Positions 21,146 through 31,465 of a stretch of DNA of 64,000 bases are shown in pieces. A program made the translations under genes and the position numbers. The notes under the pieces were generated by a model. That model had not been told where the DNA came from. It did not search any database and worked only from the letters and a program-made list of their open reading frames with translations. The DNA comes from Brachionus manjavacas (taxonomy: Eukaryota; Rotifera; Eurotatoria; Ploima; Brachionidae). Each line of letters opens with the position of its first letter. Positions within the stretch are counted from its first letter, which is position 1. The stretch is taken from contig JAHQIY010000023.1 in assembly GCA_019054805.1 (NCBI GenBank), positions 248,001 through 312,000 on the forward strand, written 5' to 3'.

Positions 21146-21454
21146 TTATATTGATCGAAATTTGGATTGTACTAGTAATAAATAAGGTAGACAATTGACG
21201 CGAATTTCATTAAAATGATCAAAATATTTTAGTTTGTATTGCAATTTGCTGATGTCGAACTTTAGTAATTTTGGCTTTGTGATCTGAAAAAAGGATTGTG
21301 GTCGAGCGAGACTACCGAGTCCAGAATATAATTTCGAGTCCAGGTTATCTAAAATAACCTGATTGCAGTCTTTTTCGTTTAAGATTAATTTGAAAAAATA
21401 TATTGATACTAATGATGAAATTGATGTTGAAAATAGAAACAACTCCGACGACAT
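21146..21454 (-). CDS. Hypothetical protein, 102 aa, N-terminal membrane segment
   Basis: ATG at 21454 (MSSELFLFSTSISSLVSIYF) begins with a hydrophobic segment that could be a signal anchor, followed by a mixed-charge region (LGSLARPQSFFQITKPKLL) and TAA at 21148-21146. It lies 118 nt upstream of the capicua ATG on the same strand, so it might instead be a 5' exon or upstream reading frame of that transcription unit. I do not recognise a family. It could also be chance, but its codon content is less biased to A/T than random frames nearby. Confidence 0.35.
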   Translation of the reverse strand: MSSELFLFSTSISSLVSIYFFKLILNEKDCNQVILDNLDSKLYSGLGSLARPQSFFQITKPKLLKFDISKLQYKLKYFDHFNEIRVNCLPYLLLVQSKFRSI

Positions 21455-21469
21455 ATTATTAAAAAACAC

Positions 21470-23350
21470 ATTAATACCGCTTGTTCAGATAAATACTCTT
21501 GTTTAAATTTTATTCTAGTCTAAAACTGAAATTAAGTTATTTTGTAAATCACTTTTTCCATTTAATAATAATAATAATTTATTTCAATTTAGACTTTAGC
21601 ATTTATTAATAAAACAAAAATTTGTTTAAATAAATAAAAGAGTTTTTTTTATTTCCGACGTAAACATAATTTTAAATTTTTAAAATAAAAAAAAATAGTA
21701 TGAAATTTGAACACATTAATAAAATTTATCGATTCTCATTTTCAAAAATTTGTTTCTCAGTATCTTAAAGTAAAAAGTATTATGAACAAAAAAAAGCTAA
21801 ACCAGCTAATAAATTAATTATGCTTAAACATTTTTCCTTATTTTAAAAAAATAATATTTTTCTCTATTTCTTTGAGCTTTTTTAAGTGTTGACCGAAGAG
21901 AAAAAATTATCTAATCGAAAATATTTTAATTCTATCCAAATTCCAATGATAAACATGATTCTCTGTTTAAAAAAAAATTAAATTCCTTCATTATGCAAAC
22001 TAGAAAACATTTTATAAGCATTTCAAAAAATCATAATCAATTGAATATTATGTTTTTGCTGTTTTACAATGCGCGCGTAAAGTTTATACATTATTAGATC
22101 TAGAAAAGACTAACAAAAAAAATAGTAAAATCTAATTGCTAAGCATTTTTGTGTCAAATCTAAAATATGGTACTAAAATTTACATAGTATTAACAAAATA
22201 ATGTTTTCACAAACTAATAATTACAGTATTAAGAACAGTCATAAAAATTTTCGAAAAAAAAATATTTAAAGATCAACTATAAAAAAAATAAAAAAACTTT
22301 TGCATCTAAATATTCTAGACCCAACCAGTCTAGTAATTTCAAAAAATAAAAATAGCTCGTTTGAAAAGAAAAGATTCTTTTCAATTAAAAAAAATTGAAG
22401 ATTGATCAACTTAAAAAATCAATTAATAACAGAAAAACTCTAAAATCAGATGAAAACTATTTTGAAAAGAAAAATTGAATGTAAGACTTTAAAATGAAAG
22501 AAATAAAAGTTTGAAAAAAATGGATCATTCAAAAATAAATTTCTACTCGTCTAGATACTTAGAAAAATTCCAAATTTCGTAAGAATGTATTAAATAACGA
22601 CGCGTTATTATAGGCCTCAGAATAAATTAGAGTTTGAATTATATATGCGAAAGTCTTTTCAAAATATAAAATTTTAATTTATTATTCAAAGATAAAATTA
22701 TTAAGATCATATTTTATTTAGTCAAATAAACTATTTATAATTTAAAATTGAATTTTAAAAACGAAAAATCCATGAAAAAACTAATTAATGTTAAATAATT
22801 TATTATAATTTAAAAAATAAAATTTGACTTAATAAAATAATTATTGGCTAAGAAAATATTTTTTTTAAAAGATCTAATTCAAAAATCCAGTTTAAATATA
22901 CGAATTTTTAAGAACTTTAAAAAAAAAGCAAATACTATTTAAATGAAAAAAAATATCATACAGAGATCTTAGACGAATAAAATTCTTTTGCCGGCATTGG
23001 GAAATTTGAAGAAATTTACTTAACATTGTAATCACAAAAGTAACTAAATAGGTTTTCCTTTTCTTTGGTTTTCGAAAATAACTTCACAAAGAACTCAAAA
23101 AAGTTTCTTTTCATTAGTGAGAATTTAAAATTTGAATTGGGAAAAAATTTTATTTTTTTTACTTAAAATTCAAATAATTGGTATCGCTCTCGATTTTATT
23201 CAAATAATGGAAAATTATCATTTGGGATTTTTTTTTTAAATTAATTTTGTTTTGGAAATTTTTTTTTAAGATTAATTTCATTATTCGAAATTAAATTTTG
23301 AAAAATTGAAGAGTTTTAGATTCACAAAAAAAGTTATGTTTATTGAGCGA
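21470..23350. other. AT-rich desert
   Basis: Nearly 1.9 kb with very low GC and no frame of note on either strand. An (AAT)n run occurs near 21567. Nothing else seen. Confidence 0.4.
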
Positions 23351-24775
23351 ATCAATATGTGACCCTGATCCTGATGATCTATTCAATGTTAGTAAGTAAG
23401 ATAGAAGAAATACTAATAAAGAGATTGATCCTTATAAAGTTCATGGAAAAGTTTTAAAAAATTGTGCTGATTCTTTTGCGTTACCTTTTTCAATAATTTT
23501 CAAAAATTCATTAATCTCAGGGACTTTGCCGGTTGCTTGGAAGCTGGCAAACGTTCCACCACTTTATAAAAGTGGTAGCAAAATGTCAACCAAAAACTAT
23601 CGACCTGTTTCTCCAACTAATATTATTGCAAGATTTTAGAGAGTATTTTGAAAGAGGAAATAATAAATAATTTATTAAATAAAAAAAGACTATTAATCTG
23701 ATTACGGAATCAGTGTCTCAAGGTTTTGCTGTTGATTTAGTCTATACGAATTTTGCAAAAGCCTTTGATAACGTTTCTCACAGGATACTCTTATGCAAGC
23801 TTAGATTTTTTGGTTTGAGACAAAGAATTGTTGAGTGGATTCGTTTATTTTATAACTGGAAAGCCACAAAGAGTCGTTCTTGGTGATGCGAATTCTAGTT
23901 GGGTTGGTGTTGAAAGTGGAGTTCCACAGGGCTCGGTTTGGGGTCCTCTTCTTTTTAAATGATGGAGATAATTTCAAATAGTTGTGAAGCATAAGCTTAT
24001 GATATAAATATTTTAGTAGTTATAAAAAATTTTGATTCAGTTCTTGGGCTTCAAAACGACACTGATAAAGCTTGGAAGTGTTCTGAAGATTGGTCTATTC
24101 AGCTAAATGCTGAAAAGTGTAAAGTTCTTCAGTATTTAGGCCACGGCAACAAAAAGTTTAATTTCTCAATTTATTCTTGTGAAAGGGAATTACACTCAAG
24201 ATCATTTGAAATGGAACTCTCAAGTTGATTAGGTTACTATACTGCTCACTTTCCAGAACGCACTTAGAATACGCGATTAGCTCTTGGTTTCCTTATTTTG
24301 AAAAAAGATATGAGTGCGCTGGAAAAAGTATAACGAAGATCGTCTAAATTAGTTCATGAACTGCGTCATTTACACTACTCGGAAAGACTGTCAGAGTTAA
24401 AGTTAACCGACTTATAAACAAGAAGAGTACTTGGCGACTTGATTAAAATGTTTAAGATAGCTAATGAGATTGTTATTTTTACCTACAGGATCAATTATGT
24501 TTAAACACCAAGATGAAAAATCGAAGGTATGAGCTGAGAAGACACGGACAGAAGGAGTTGTCTTCCTAAATTTAACTTTTTTTATTAACAGAGTTGTCAA
24601 TGATTGGAACAAATTACCGGAAGAAATTATCAACTCAAAGGATACAAACAGTTTCAGAGCAAAACTGATGTTTGGATAGCGAAACGATTTGCAGCGACTG
24701 CTATTTAGCTCATTAGAGCTCTGCTTGGTTGACTCCAAGCTCCAGTTTACACTACTTTGACTAATAAATTTTTTA
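23350..24775 (+). mobile_element. Second LINE family (CR1/Jockey type), degraded
   Basis: Readable blocks in order are SGTLPVAWKLANVPPLYKSG with NYRPVSPTNII (RT fingers), FAKAFDNVSHRILLCKL, VPQGSVWGPLLF, then ESEDWSIQLNAEKCKV-like and RRVLGDLIKMFKIANE, and finally RVVNDWNKLPEEIINSKDTN with SFRAKLDVW, the usual C-terminal end of CR1-like LINEs. The catalytic ADD region is missing or scrambled, and stops and frameshifts are frequent. It is 5'-truncated and clearly older than the LINE at 3390. Confidence 0.75.
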
Positions 24776-25592
24776 TTTTTTAAACTAATTTAGTAATTTT
24801 GAATTCAAAAATATTTTCTTATTCTATCTAAACATTTATAATAATAATAAAGATTTCATGCTTGTTTTTAATATTTTTGGTGAGTTGAATCTGTAACATA
24901 TTTATTAGACAAATTCAAATTGATCGTTTTCTCACATAAAAAAAATTATTGTCACAAAATAAATATTGCTGATGATGCTTAAAAATGGTCATCGAAATTA
25001 CCTCTAAATTTTTAGTGATGGAATTTGGCTAACAATGTTAATACAACTATCCCAAAAATGATTCTAATTACCCCTTTTTTCACTAATTTAGGCAAAAAAT
25101 TACCAAATTACCTTTTTTTAGTTTACAAAAAATTTTTTTTTTATTCGAGATTCATCAAGTACGTAGATAATTCGATTTAAACTAGAGAAATTTTTTAAAA
25201 ATTTAATTTGTAATTCGACTATTTAAATGATTAACTAGATAGAGTGTGGCGAGCGATATTAAAACATCTAGATGCTTGACTAGGATTCAAAGAATCTTCT
25301 TTTAATTTTTTTGAGTCATGATTAGATAATTTTTTTGGAGGTGATTTTTAGATCCTTGTCATTTAAGATCAAAAGATTTTAGGGGAAAGTGGCTAACCAA
25401 ATTAGCCTTTTTACCCTATATTAAACCCAATTAGCCAGTACCATTAAATTAATAAATTTCTTAATTAAATTCTTTCCTTCATTTCTAAAATAAAGATTTG
25501 TCACCGACAAGCTAATATGATAAGGCTAAAGTTAAGTTTTTTTATTTTTTTATATTTTAAAATACAGTAGTGATTCGATAATAGGATCCATG
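24776..25592. other. Intergenic, no gene
   Basis: AT-rich, with repeated AATTACC and ACCAAATTA words near 25050-25110 and 25390-25440. Just left of the 11-kb element a TACAGTAGTGATTCG motif at 25564 resembles a pogo-type tip, but no partner is found. Confidence 0.3.
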
Positions 25593-25999
25593 GTAAAGAA
25601 CAATACACTGTTTCCATTGAAATTTTGCCCTTTTATATTTTATTTAAAAAAAGAGGGTTCAACTTAATTTTTATATCAAAATAAAGGTTTTTTACTCATC
25701 TTTCGGCAAAATTATCTAATTTTTTTAGATTTCCAAAAAAATGTCAATTTTGGCAAGATGAAAATCTACATTTTTTCATAATAAACTTTACAATTTTACT
25801 TGCAAGCAGTCGTTGTTTCTTTTTTCTTGGTGAAAAAGAATAATTCTCTATTAAGGATTTATTTTGCTTAGAATTGAATTAAATAACAATTTAAAAATAA
25901 TAAAAAATATCTTTTGATAAAAGTTAGATAATTTTTAAATAAAAATTCAGATTAAAGATGCAGAAAACTTAATGAACCTTATTAAATACTTAAAATCTT
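25593..25999 (+). repeat. Left terminal inverted repeat of the 11-kb element
   Basis: Pairs base for base with 36687-36280 apart from a handful of changes (for example AGTTAGATAA here against AGTTATGTAA in the partner). It has no ORF. Confidence 0.9.
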
Positions 26000-26315
26000 C
26001 AAGAATACAACGAAAATTTTAGCGTTTGAGAGTTATTTTTCTAAAGATTTAAGTTGTAATTTTTATTTCATTTAACAAAAAATAATTTTAGTTACAAAAA
26101 GTTTTTAAATAAGATTACATAAATATCTATTTAAAAAAGAGGATAATTTTTGAGTCATCTTCTTCGTATTTTTCAATAATCAAATTTTTTCCAATTGAAA
26201 ATAGAGCATTACATATTAAATTGGACATAGCATATTTTTTAAAAATTGCACATAAATTAATTTATATATAAATTCATTTTAAAAATTTTAGACAAAGTTT
26301 AACTGAAGCTAAAAA

Positions 26316-26938
26316 ATGAATTTAAAAATCAATGATAAAGTTTCATTTAAAAGATCAAATGGTATAAAATTAATATCATGCATTATAATTAAATATTGTT
26401 TAAAATTTTTTTTTAAGGATTAATTCAAATAGGATTTATTAAGAGTATAAATCAAGAAAAATTAGAGCTGGTATGGAATAGTAATCAGAGGACTTTTGCA
26501 AAAAATCTTCGAATTGAGGACGTCAAGCTTGTTAAAAATAAATATTTTTCCCTTAAAACATTCTTAATATCATTGATGGTTGTCATTTTTAGTTTGTTTG
26601 GAATTTTGATTGGGGAAGGTGTTTATGTTAACTATGTTGAACAAGAAATAGCATATAATAAGTGCTTGCCGTATAAAGATTTAAGTTTTTTTGTTTTTTT
26701 TTTCACAGACTTTTGTTCAAAGAGTCCTTCTTTTCTAAGAGCAATCCTTGTTACTTTTTCTGATATAGCTTCTAGTATAGGGCATTGTGGTGGTCTCTAC
26801 TTAAATTTTTTTTTTAAAGGATTATTTACAAATGTTGGAATTTTTGGATTTTTTCAAATTGTTATTTGTGTGATCACCTTTGTTATAATTTTTTTAACTT
26901 TAATTTTTTTTATATGTTTATATGCTAGAAAAAATTAG
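26316..26938 (+). CDS. KOW/Tudor-like domain plus transmembrane protein, two exons, 188 aa
   Basis: Exon 1 is 26316-26361 (MNLKINDKVSFKRSN), then a 56-bp intron (GTATAA...TTTTAAG), then exon 2 at 26418-26938; phase 1 is kept. The joined N-terminus DKVSFKRSNGLIQIGFIKSI...LELVWNSNQRT looks like a small SH3-fold KOW/Tudor barrel. It is followed by TM segments around FLISLMVVIFSLFGILIG and IVICVITFVIIFLTLIFFIC, with a Cys-bearing loop between. AATAAA follows near 26965. Part of exon 2 (AILVTFSDIASSIGHCGG) faintly resembles the chloride-channel CLIC-like membrane region, but I would not rely on it. It lies just inside the left inverted repeat and is probably cargo. The frame is intact. Confidence 0.55.
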
Positions 26939-27206
26939 TGTAATATTATTGTTTTTTCTTTAAAAAATAAAATTTTTTTAAAATTTAAATAAGAAAAATA
27001 TTATTTTATGGACCTTGTTAATGCAGAGAAGTCCGCTATGGGTCTTACTTTCGTCCTGGGTCTCGAGACCAGCAAAAAAGTTCCGCAATATCGTTCCTAT
27101 TTGATCGTTCCGCAATATCGGGATGATTCGACTATTCTGGCCTTTTAAAGAGAGACCAGCACGAGTCCTTATCCTTATCGCTGGACTAATTTTGTGCTAA
27201 TAGCTC

Positions 27207-27563
27207 TTAATACGAGCGCAACCAGCTGCCGACCGAATCATGAGACCGTTTTGTAGATTGGCAAAGAGCGCGTGAGTGATTGGAAATTCCTAATGGAAAG
27301 ATATCTGTGGGTAGAGCGAAGTAGGCGTCCACCTTTACTTTTTCCCTAGATATAGAGCTGTGAGCTGTGAGACCCTTGGCCTGAATCTGACAATCATCGA
27401 ACTGGGCGAAAATTCTTTCGACCTGGTTGCAAAGAAGCTGGTGGTAGTAGGTGGAGGAGGCTGTTGGAGATCCCTCGCCTATTTGATCATTTTCCTTATC
27501 ATTTTGCTCTTGAAGCTCGTCTTCCGAGCTTTCTGGATTGTCCATGTACCTCCACGATTCCAT
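27207..27563 (-). CDS. Unknown 118-aa ORF in the GC-rich island
   Basis: Starts at ATG 27563 (MESWRYMDNPESSEDELQEQ): an acidic Ser/Glu-rich N-terminus, then YYHQLLCNQVERIFAQFDD and a basic tail. No motif is recognised. The acidic start and small size recall viral or retroelement accessory proteins, but this is only an impression. It may be a fragment. Confidence 0.35.
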   Translation of the reverse strand: MESWRYMDNPESSEDELQEQNDKENDQIGEGSPTASSTYYHQLLCNQVERIFAQFDDCQIQAKGLTAHSSISREKVKVDAYFALPTDIFPLGISNHSRALCQSTKRSHDSVGSWLRSY

Positions 27564-27755
27564 AAGGAATTATGGAACATTACTAATTAATTCCATAATT
27601 AATTAATAATGTTCGTGTCTTTGTCCCAGAAGTATTTACTAATTACCGGGCGACCGAACTTCCACTTATGAATTAATGAATAATTAGGGTGATTAGTGGT
27701 GGGTGAAAGGATATTGTTGACTAAATCGATCCCCGGTGTGAGCTTTGCTAGTTCC

Positions 27756-27920
27756 TTAAAACCGCATCCTGCTTTTTGAGCGAGTGCGAGACTTAGCTGT
27801 AGCTGTCTTGTTGCCTCCTGTTTTAGGAAGCCTTCCTGAGGAGCTAGCAGGCTTTGTGGCTACCACTACTACGTTGTCCCTCTGTGGGATGTAGCTTGCC
27901 TTATCTAATGAGAATATCAT
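27756..27920 (-). CDS. Unknown 54-aa basic ORF in the GC-rich island
   Basis: ATG at 27920. MIFSLDKASYIPQRDNVVVV is followed by a Ser/Thr/Lys/Arg-rich half (RLPKTGGNKTATAKSRTRS). It lies 192 nt upstream of the 118-aa ORF on the same strand. The basic tail suggests nucleic-acid binding; the family is unknown. Confidence 0.3.
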   Translation of the reverse strand: MIFSLDKASYIPQRDNVVVVATKPASSSGRLPKTGGNKTATAKSRTRSKSRMRF

Positions 27921-27999
27921 GATCTTCAAAAAAATTTAGGGTCCTATCCCAGCTTCCTTTAGAGACTACTTAACTACCAAAACAAAAAAACTTCAATTG

Positions 28000-29000
28000 T
28001 ATTAGAATAAAGTCTTTTAAAGTTTATAATAGTTTTTAACCACAATTATAAAAAACGATTAAAAAATTAAATATTAATTATTAAATTTTTCTAATCAATA
28101 AGTGGCTCAAGGATACGAGGTCAGCTTTTTTAATGACAATTGGTGCTATTTGTAGAGTACCACAAGTAAAATTGTGATTAATTTGCAGGAGCATTAGGAC
28201 TTAAAACAGTCAGCATAAAAAAATGAATAAGTCTTAGATTTGCAGGTTAAATAAAATTATGAAAGTTTTTAAGTTTTTTAAAGTTATTAAATTCAAATGA
28301 TTATTGATAATTCATTGCATATGTAAATGAGTAAAAAGAGATAATATTTTTTTATTAAGAATTCGAATCCAAATCATGTCACAAAAATATAACATTAAAA
28401 AAAACCTATTTATTCTTCAGCTCAGATTTGGGCTCTTTTTGACATTTGATTTGATTTTTTGGGGTGTTGTGAATTTCAAAAACAAATAGAAAAAAATTCA
28501 TCATGTTTTGATAAATCAAAATTAGAGTTAATAAAAAATATTAGAAAAAATAAGGCAACAAACTGCAACAAAGTATGTTACACTTTATCGCCTTAAATAA
28601 AATTTTTTATTCTATTTTCTGTTTTTTAAATTCACAATACCATTAATGGTAAATAATTTATTTGTTTATTTGTAATTTTATATTTTTGTTAAATAAATGT
28701 GAATATTAAATATCTTATAAAAAATTCCAATAAAATGATGATTCGTTCGAATTTATCCATCTATTTTCCTGAATCAAAAACCAAGTTCAGATGCAAAAAT
28801 TAAGATTTTATCATTCAAGTGAAATTTAAAATTAAACATTGTTTTTTGAAATAAAAGTGATATTCTAAAAAAATGATATTTTTCCTTTTCTCTAAATTTT
28901 TTTATCGCTATTAATAATCTAATAAAATATACACTATGTTTAAAAAGTTAATTATTGTATTTAGCAAGTAAAAATTTATTTAAAAAAAATTTACATAAAA
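28000..29000. other. AT-rich spacer inside the 11-kb element
   Basis: No open frame or repeat is seen. It is the region downstream of the homeodomain-like gene. Confidence 0.35.
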
Positions 29001-29552
29001 TTAAATTGATTTATTTTTTTTTAATTCTTTTCTTCTTTTTCTGTAAAACCATTGACTGATTTGTCTTCTTGTGATCTCGAGATTCTCTGCCAATTCAGAT
29101 ATTTGTTCTTTTTGTGGATATGCACACACATTTTCAAAAAATTCATTCAGTTTTATTTCTTCGTTTAATGATATGCGTTTAGACGAATTAAATTTTTTAT
29201 TTCTTGAATTTGAAATCCATCTTGATATTTGACGGACCGACAAATTTGTTTTTTTAGCTAATTGAATCTTTTCATTTCGAGAAAATCTTTTTTGGTATAT
29301 GAGTGCATCGTAAAGAATCCTGCGATTTTTAAAATTTATTCGTTTTTTTGAATTTTTCTTAATAGGCTGATTATCATTTTTCTTGGACTGTTTTTTATTG
29401 ATAAATGTATTGAAAACTTTCGATAAACTTCGAAAAGAGACTTTCGAAGAATTAAAAAACATTTTAAAAGCATTGGTAGAAAATCTCCAGCTTAAGTTAG
29501 CTGAAGCTCTAAGTGAAGTGAGTAAAATGTTTGAATAACGAATTAATGCCAT
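29001..29552 (-). CDS. Protein with two tandem homeodomain-like HTH domains, 183 aa
   Basis: From the ATG at 29552 (MALIRYSNILLTSLRASANL). The first HTH (about 70-125) ends in a helix-3 motif SVRQISRWISNSRNKK. The second (about 128-182) ends in TRRQISQWFYRKRRKE. Both follow the homeodomain pattern W-(F/I)-x-N/R-x-R-x-K; the canonical Asn51 is kept only in the first. The frame stays open upstream to 29699 through a very hydrophobic stretch that overlaps the 123-bp array, so I prefer the internal ATG. Harbinger transposons carry a second gene for a Myb-like DNA-binding partner that brings transposase to the ends; this gene could play that part. That role is inference. The frame is intact. Confidence 0.7.
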   Translation of the reverse strand: MALIRYSNILLTSLRASANLSWRFSTNAFKMFFNSSKVSFRSLSKVFNTFINKKQSKKNDNQPIKKNSKKRINFKNRRILYDALIYQKRFSRNEKIQLAKKTNLSVRQISRWISNSRNKKFNSSKRISLNEEIKLNEFFENVCAYPQKEQISELAENLEITRRQISQWFYRKRRKELKKNKSI

Positions 29553-29680
29553 TTTAAAAATAATCTTAAACATCAAGATAAAAAGATTAAAATAAAATAT
29601 TGGAATAATAATTATATCAAAAAAATCTAAAATTAAAATACTAACGACAAGAAAAAAATTTTTAAGGTAAAAGATATAGA

Positions 29681-30417
29681 ATTTGGAAGAAAAAACCATA
29701 ATTTTTATCTTTTCTAAAGATATGTTTTCTGCCTTAAAATAAGTTTTTTAGTATAAAATTATTTATTGAGGTCAATTTCGATTTTTTATGTTAAAAAAAT
29801 TGTATTTGGAAGAAAAACTATAATTTTTATCTTTATTAAAGATATGTTTTCTGCCTTAAAATAAGTTTTTTACTCTAACAATCTTTATTGAGGTCAATAT
29901 CGATTTTTTATGTTAAAAAAATAGAATTTGGATGAAAAAACTATAATTTTTATCTTTTTAAAGATATGTTTTCTGCCTTAAAATAAGTTTTTTAGTATAA
30001 AAATCTTTATTGAGGTCAATATCGATTTTTTATGTTAAAAAAATAGAATTTGGAAGAAAAAACTATAATTTTTATCTTTTTTAAAGATATGTTTTCTGCC
30101 TTAAAATAAGTTTTTTTAGTATAAAAATCTTTATTGAGGTCAATATCGATTTTTTATGTTAAAAAAATAGAATTTGGAAGAAAAAACTATAATTTTTATC
30201 TTTTTTAAAGATATGTTTTCTGCCTTAAAATAAGTTTTTTTAGTATAAAAATCTTTATTGAGGTCAATATCGATTTTTTATGTTAAAAATTTAGAATTTT
30301 GAAGAAAAAACTATAATTTTTATCTTTTTTAAAGATATGTTTTCTGCCTTAAAATAAGTTTTTTAGTATAAAAATCTTTATTGAGGTCAATATCGATTTT
30401 TTATGTTAAAAAGTAAG
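29681..30417. repeat. Minisatellite, six units of 122-124 bp
   Basis: Units begin (at ATTTGG or ATTTTG) near 29681, 29804, 29926, 30048, 30172 and 30296. Each contains AAAGATATGTTTTCTGCC, a run TTGAGGTCAATATCGAT and TTTTTATGTTAAAAA, with slightly more divergence in the first and last units. The array touches the 5' end of the homeodomain-like gene. Each unit has an AGGTCA hexamer next to an ATCGAT-like core (the first unit varies). Confidence 0.92.
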
Positions 30418-30647
30418 AATTTTCGCTGAAACTTGATTCAAAAAAGATATTCTTAAAAATATAATATTTTTTATTTCGATAAAAAAGTTGTAGTAAAATA
30501 ATTTTTTTTCAAACAAAATCTAAAAGGAGATGCAATTATATATTTTTTTTCTTTTTTTATTTTGTTTAAATTTCAAAAAAAGTAAAACTTTATCATCTGC
30601 CCATATAATTTCTAATAAAAAAATGTAAACACTGAAACATTTTCTAG
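30418..30647. other. Short spacer upstream of the 3-exon gene
   Basis: AT-rich. It ends in an acceptor-like CATTTTCTAG at 30638-30647. Any upstream exon of the next gene is not seen. Confidence 0.3.
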
Positions 30648-31353
30648 TCATTTTCCTCCAAACACTTTTCATGGTGTAAGCAACGCTGTGGCATGTGATG
30701 ATAAACTTCGTTGCCTAAAAATTATTGAATTTTCAATATCTCCAAATCATTCATTGAATTGTTTCGACAAATATCTACCAATTATTTTTGGCGATTCTCA
30801 GATTGGTTTTTATCCACGGGATGGAGGCATTTTATTTTACCATCAAAAAAATTCAGAAACATGTCAAAAAATTAAAAGGTAATTTTTGATTGCAGTAAAT
30901 TTTAATTTTCTTACTCTAATTTCTTTTGTTAGGTTTAAAATAAATGAAGAACAAGTTCTAATTATAATTAGGGAAACAATAGCAATTAGCGACATAAAAA
31001 ATGTAGAAGAGACAATTGAATGGCTCTTATTTAAAAATAATGAGTTCGCTTGTTGGCTTATGTTCTCATTTGGATTATACGATGAAGAAAAAAACAGAAT
31101 TTTTTATTTTGTTGGATTAAAAGTATTTTTTTATTTGAAGATTTGAATTTAAAATTTGTTATCTATTTAGGATCTAGTGTTTATCGGAGCTTGTCTTCTT
31201 ACAGTGAAATCTATTTATACAAAACTGTGCATAATTTACATTTGTATTAAAGTTTTAACAGAAGAATCAAGAGTAAAATGTCAGATAAAAAAGTTAATGA
31301 AACCAAAAAATCAAAGTAGATTTTTCAATTTTTTTTGTATTTTTTTCAAATAA
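30648..31353 (+). CDS. Unknown multi-exon protein (at least three exons)
   Basis: Exons 30648-30878, 30933-31122 and 31171-31353 join with GT..AG introns of 54 and 48 bp and keep phase (2, then 0). The product includes CDDKLRCLKIIEFSI, FDKYLPIIFGDSQIGFYPRD, KINEEQVLIIIRETIAISD and a hydrophobic DLVFIGACLLTVKSI near the end, finishing at TAA 31351. No start Met is evident in the first exon, so a 5' exon is missing or tiny. I do not recognise a family. The consistent splicing argues for a real gene. It sits 110 nt upstream of the transposase on the same strand, within the 11-kb element, and so may be cargo. Confidence 0.45.
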
Positions 31354-31465
31354 AAGTTTAAACTATATTTATTATATCACTCTAATCGATAATAACACAA
31401 AATATTATTTTTATGAAATTTTTAAGAACTCAATCTTCATTTTTTAGATAAAAAAATAAATTAAA

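Larger units (their letters stand above)
27000..27960 (-). other. GC-rich island of foreign composition
   Basis: About 0.95 kb with far higher GC than anything within 10 kb. The minus strand holds two short open frames, 27920-27756 (54 aa, ending in a basic KSRTRSKSRMRF tail) and 27563-27207 (118 aa). It ends abruptly on both sides in AT-rich DNA. It could be a virus-derived or LTR-element fossil or other foreign DNA; I recognise no family. Confidence 0.5.

Noticed and set aside
21567-21585. CRISPR-like or satellite array near the AAT runs
   Set aside because: Only simple trinucleotide runs; no spaced repeats anywhere in the window look like CRISPR.
29552-29699. Hydrophobic N-terminal extension of the twin-homeodomain frame
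   Set aside because: It runs into the 123-bp array and would place membrane segments before DNA-binding domains; the ATG at 29552 is more sensible.
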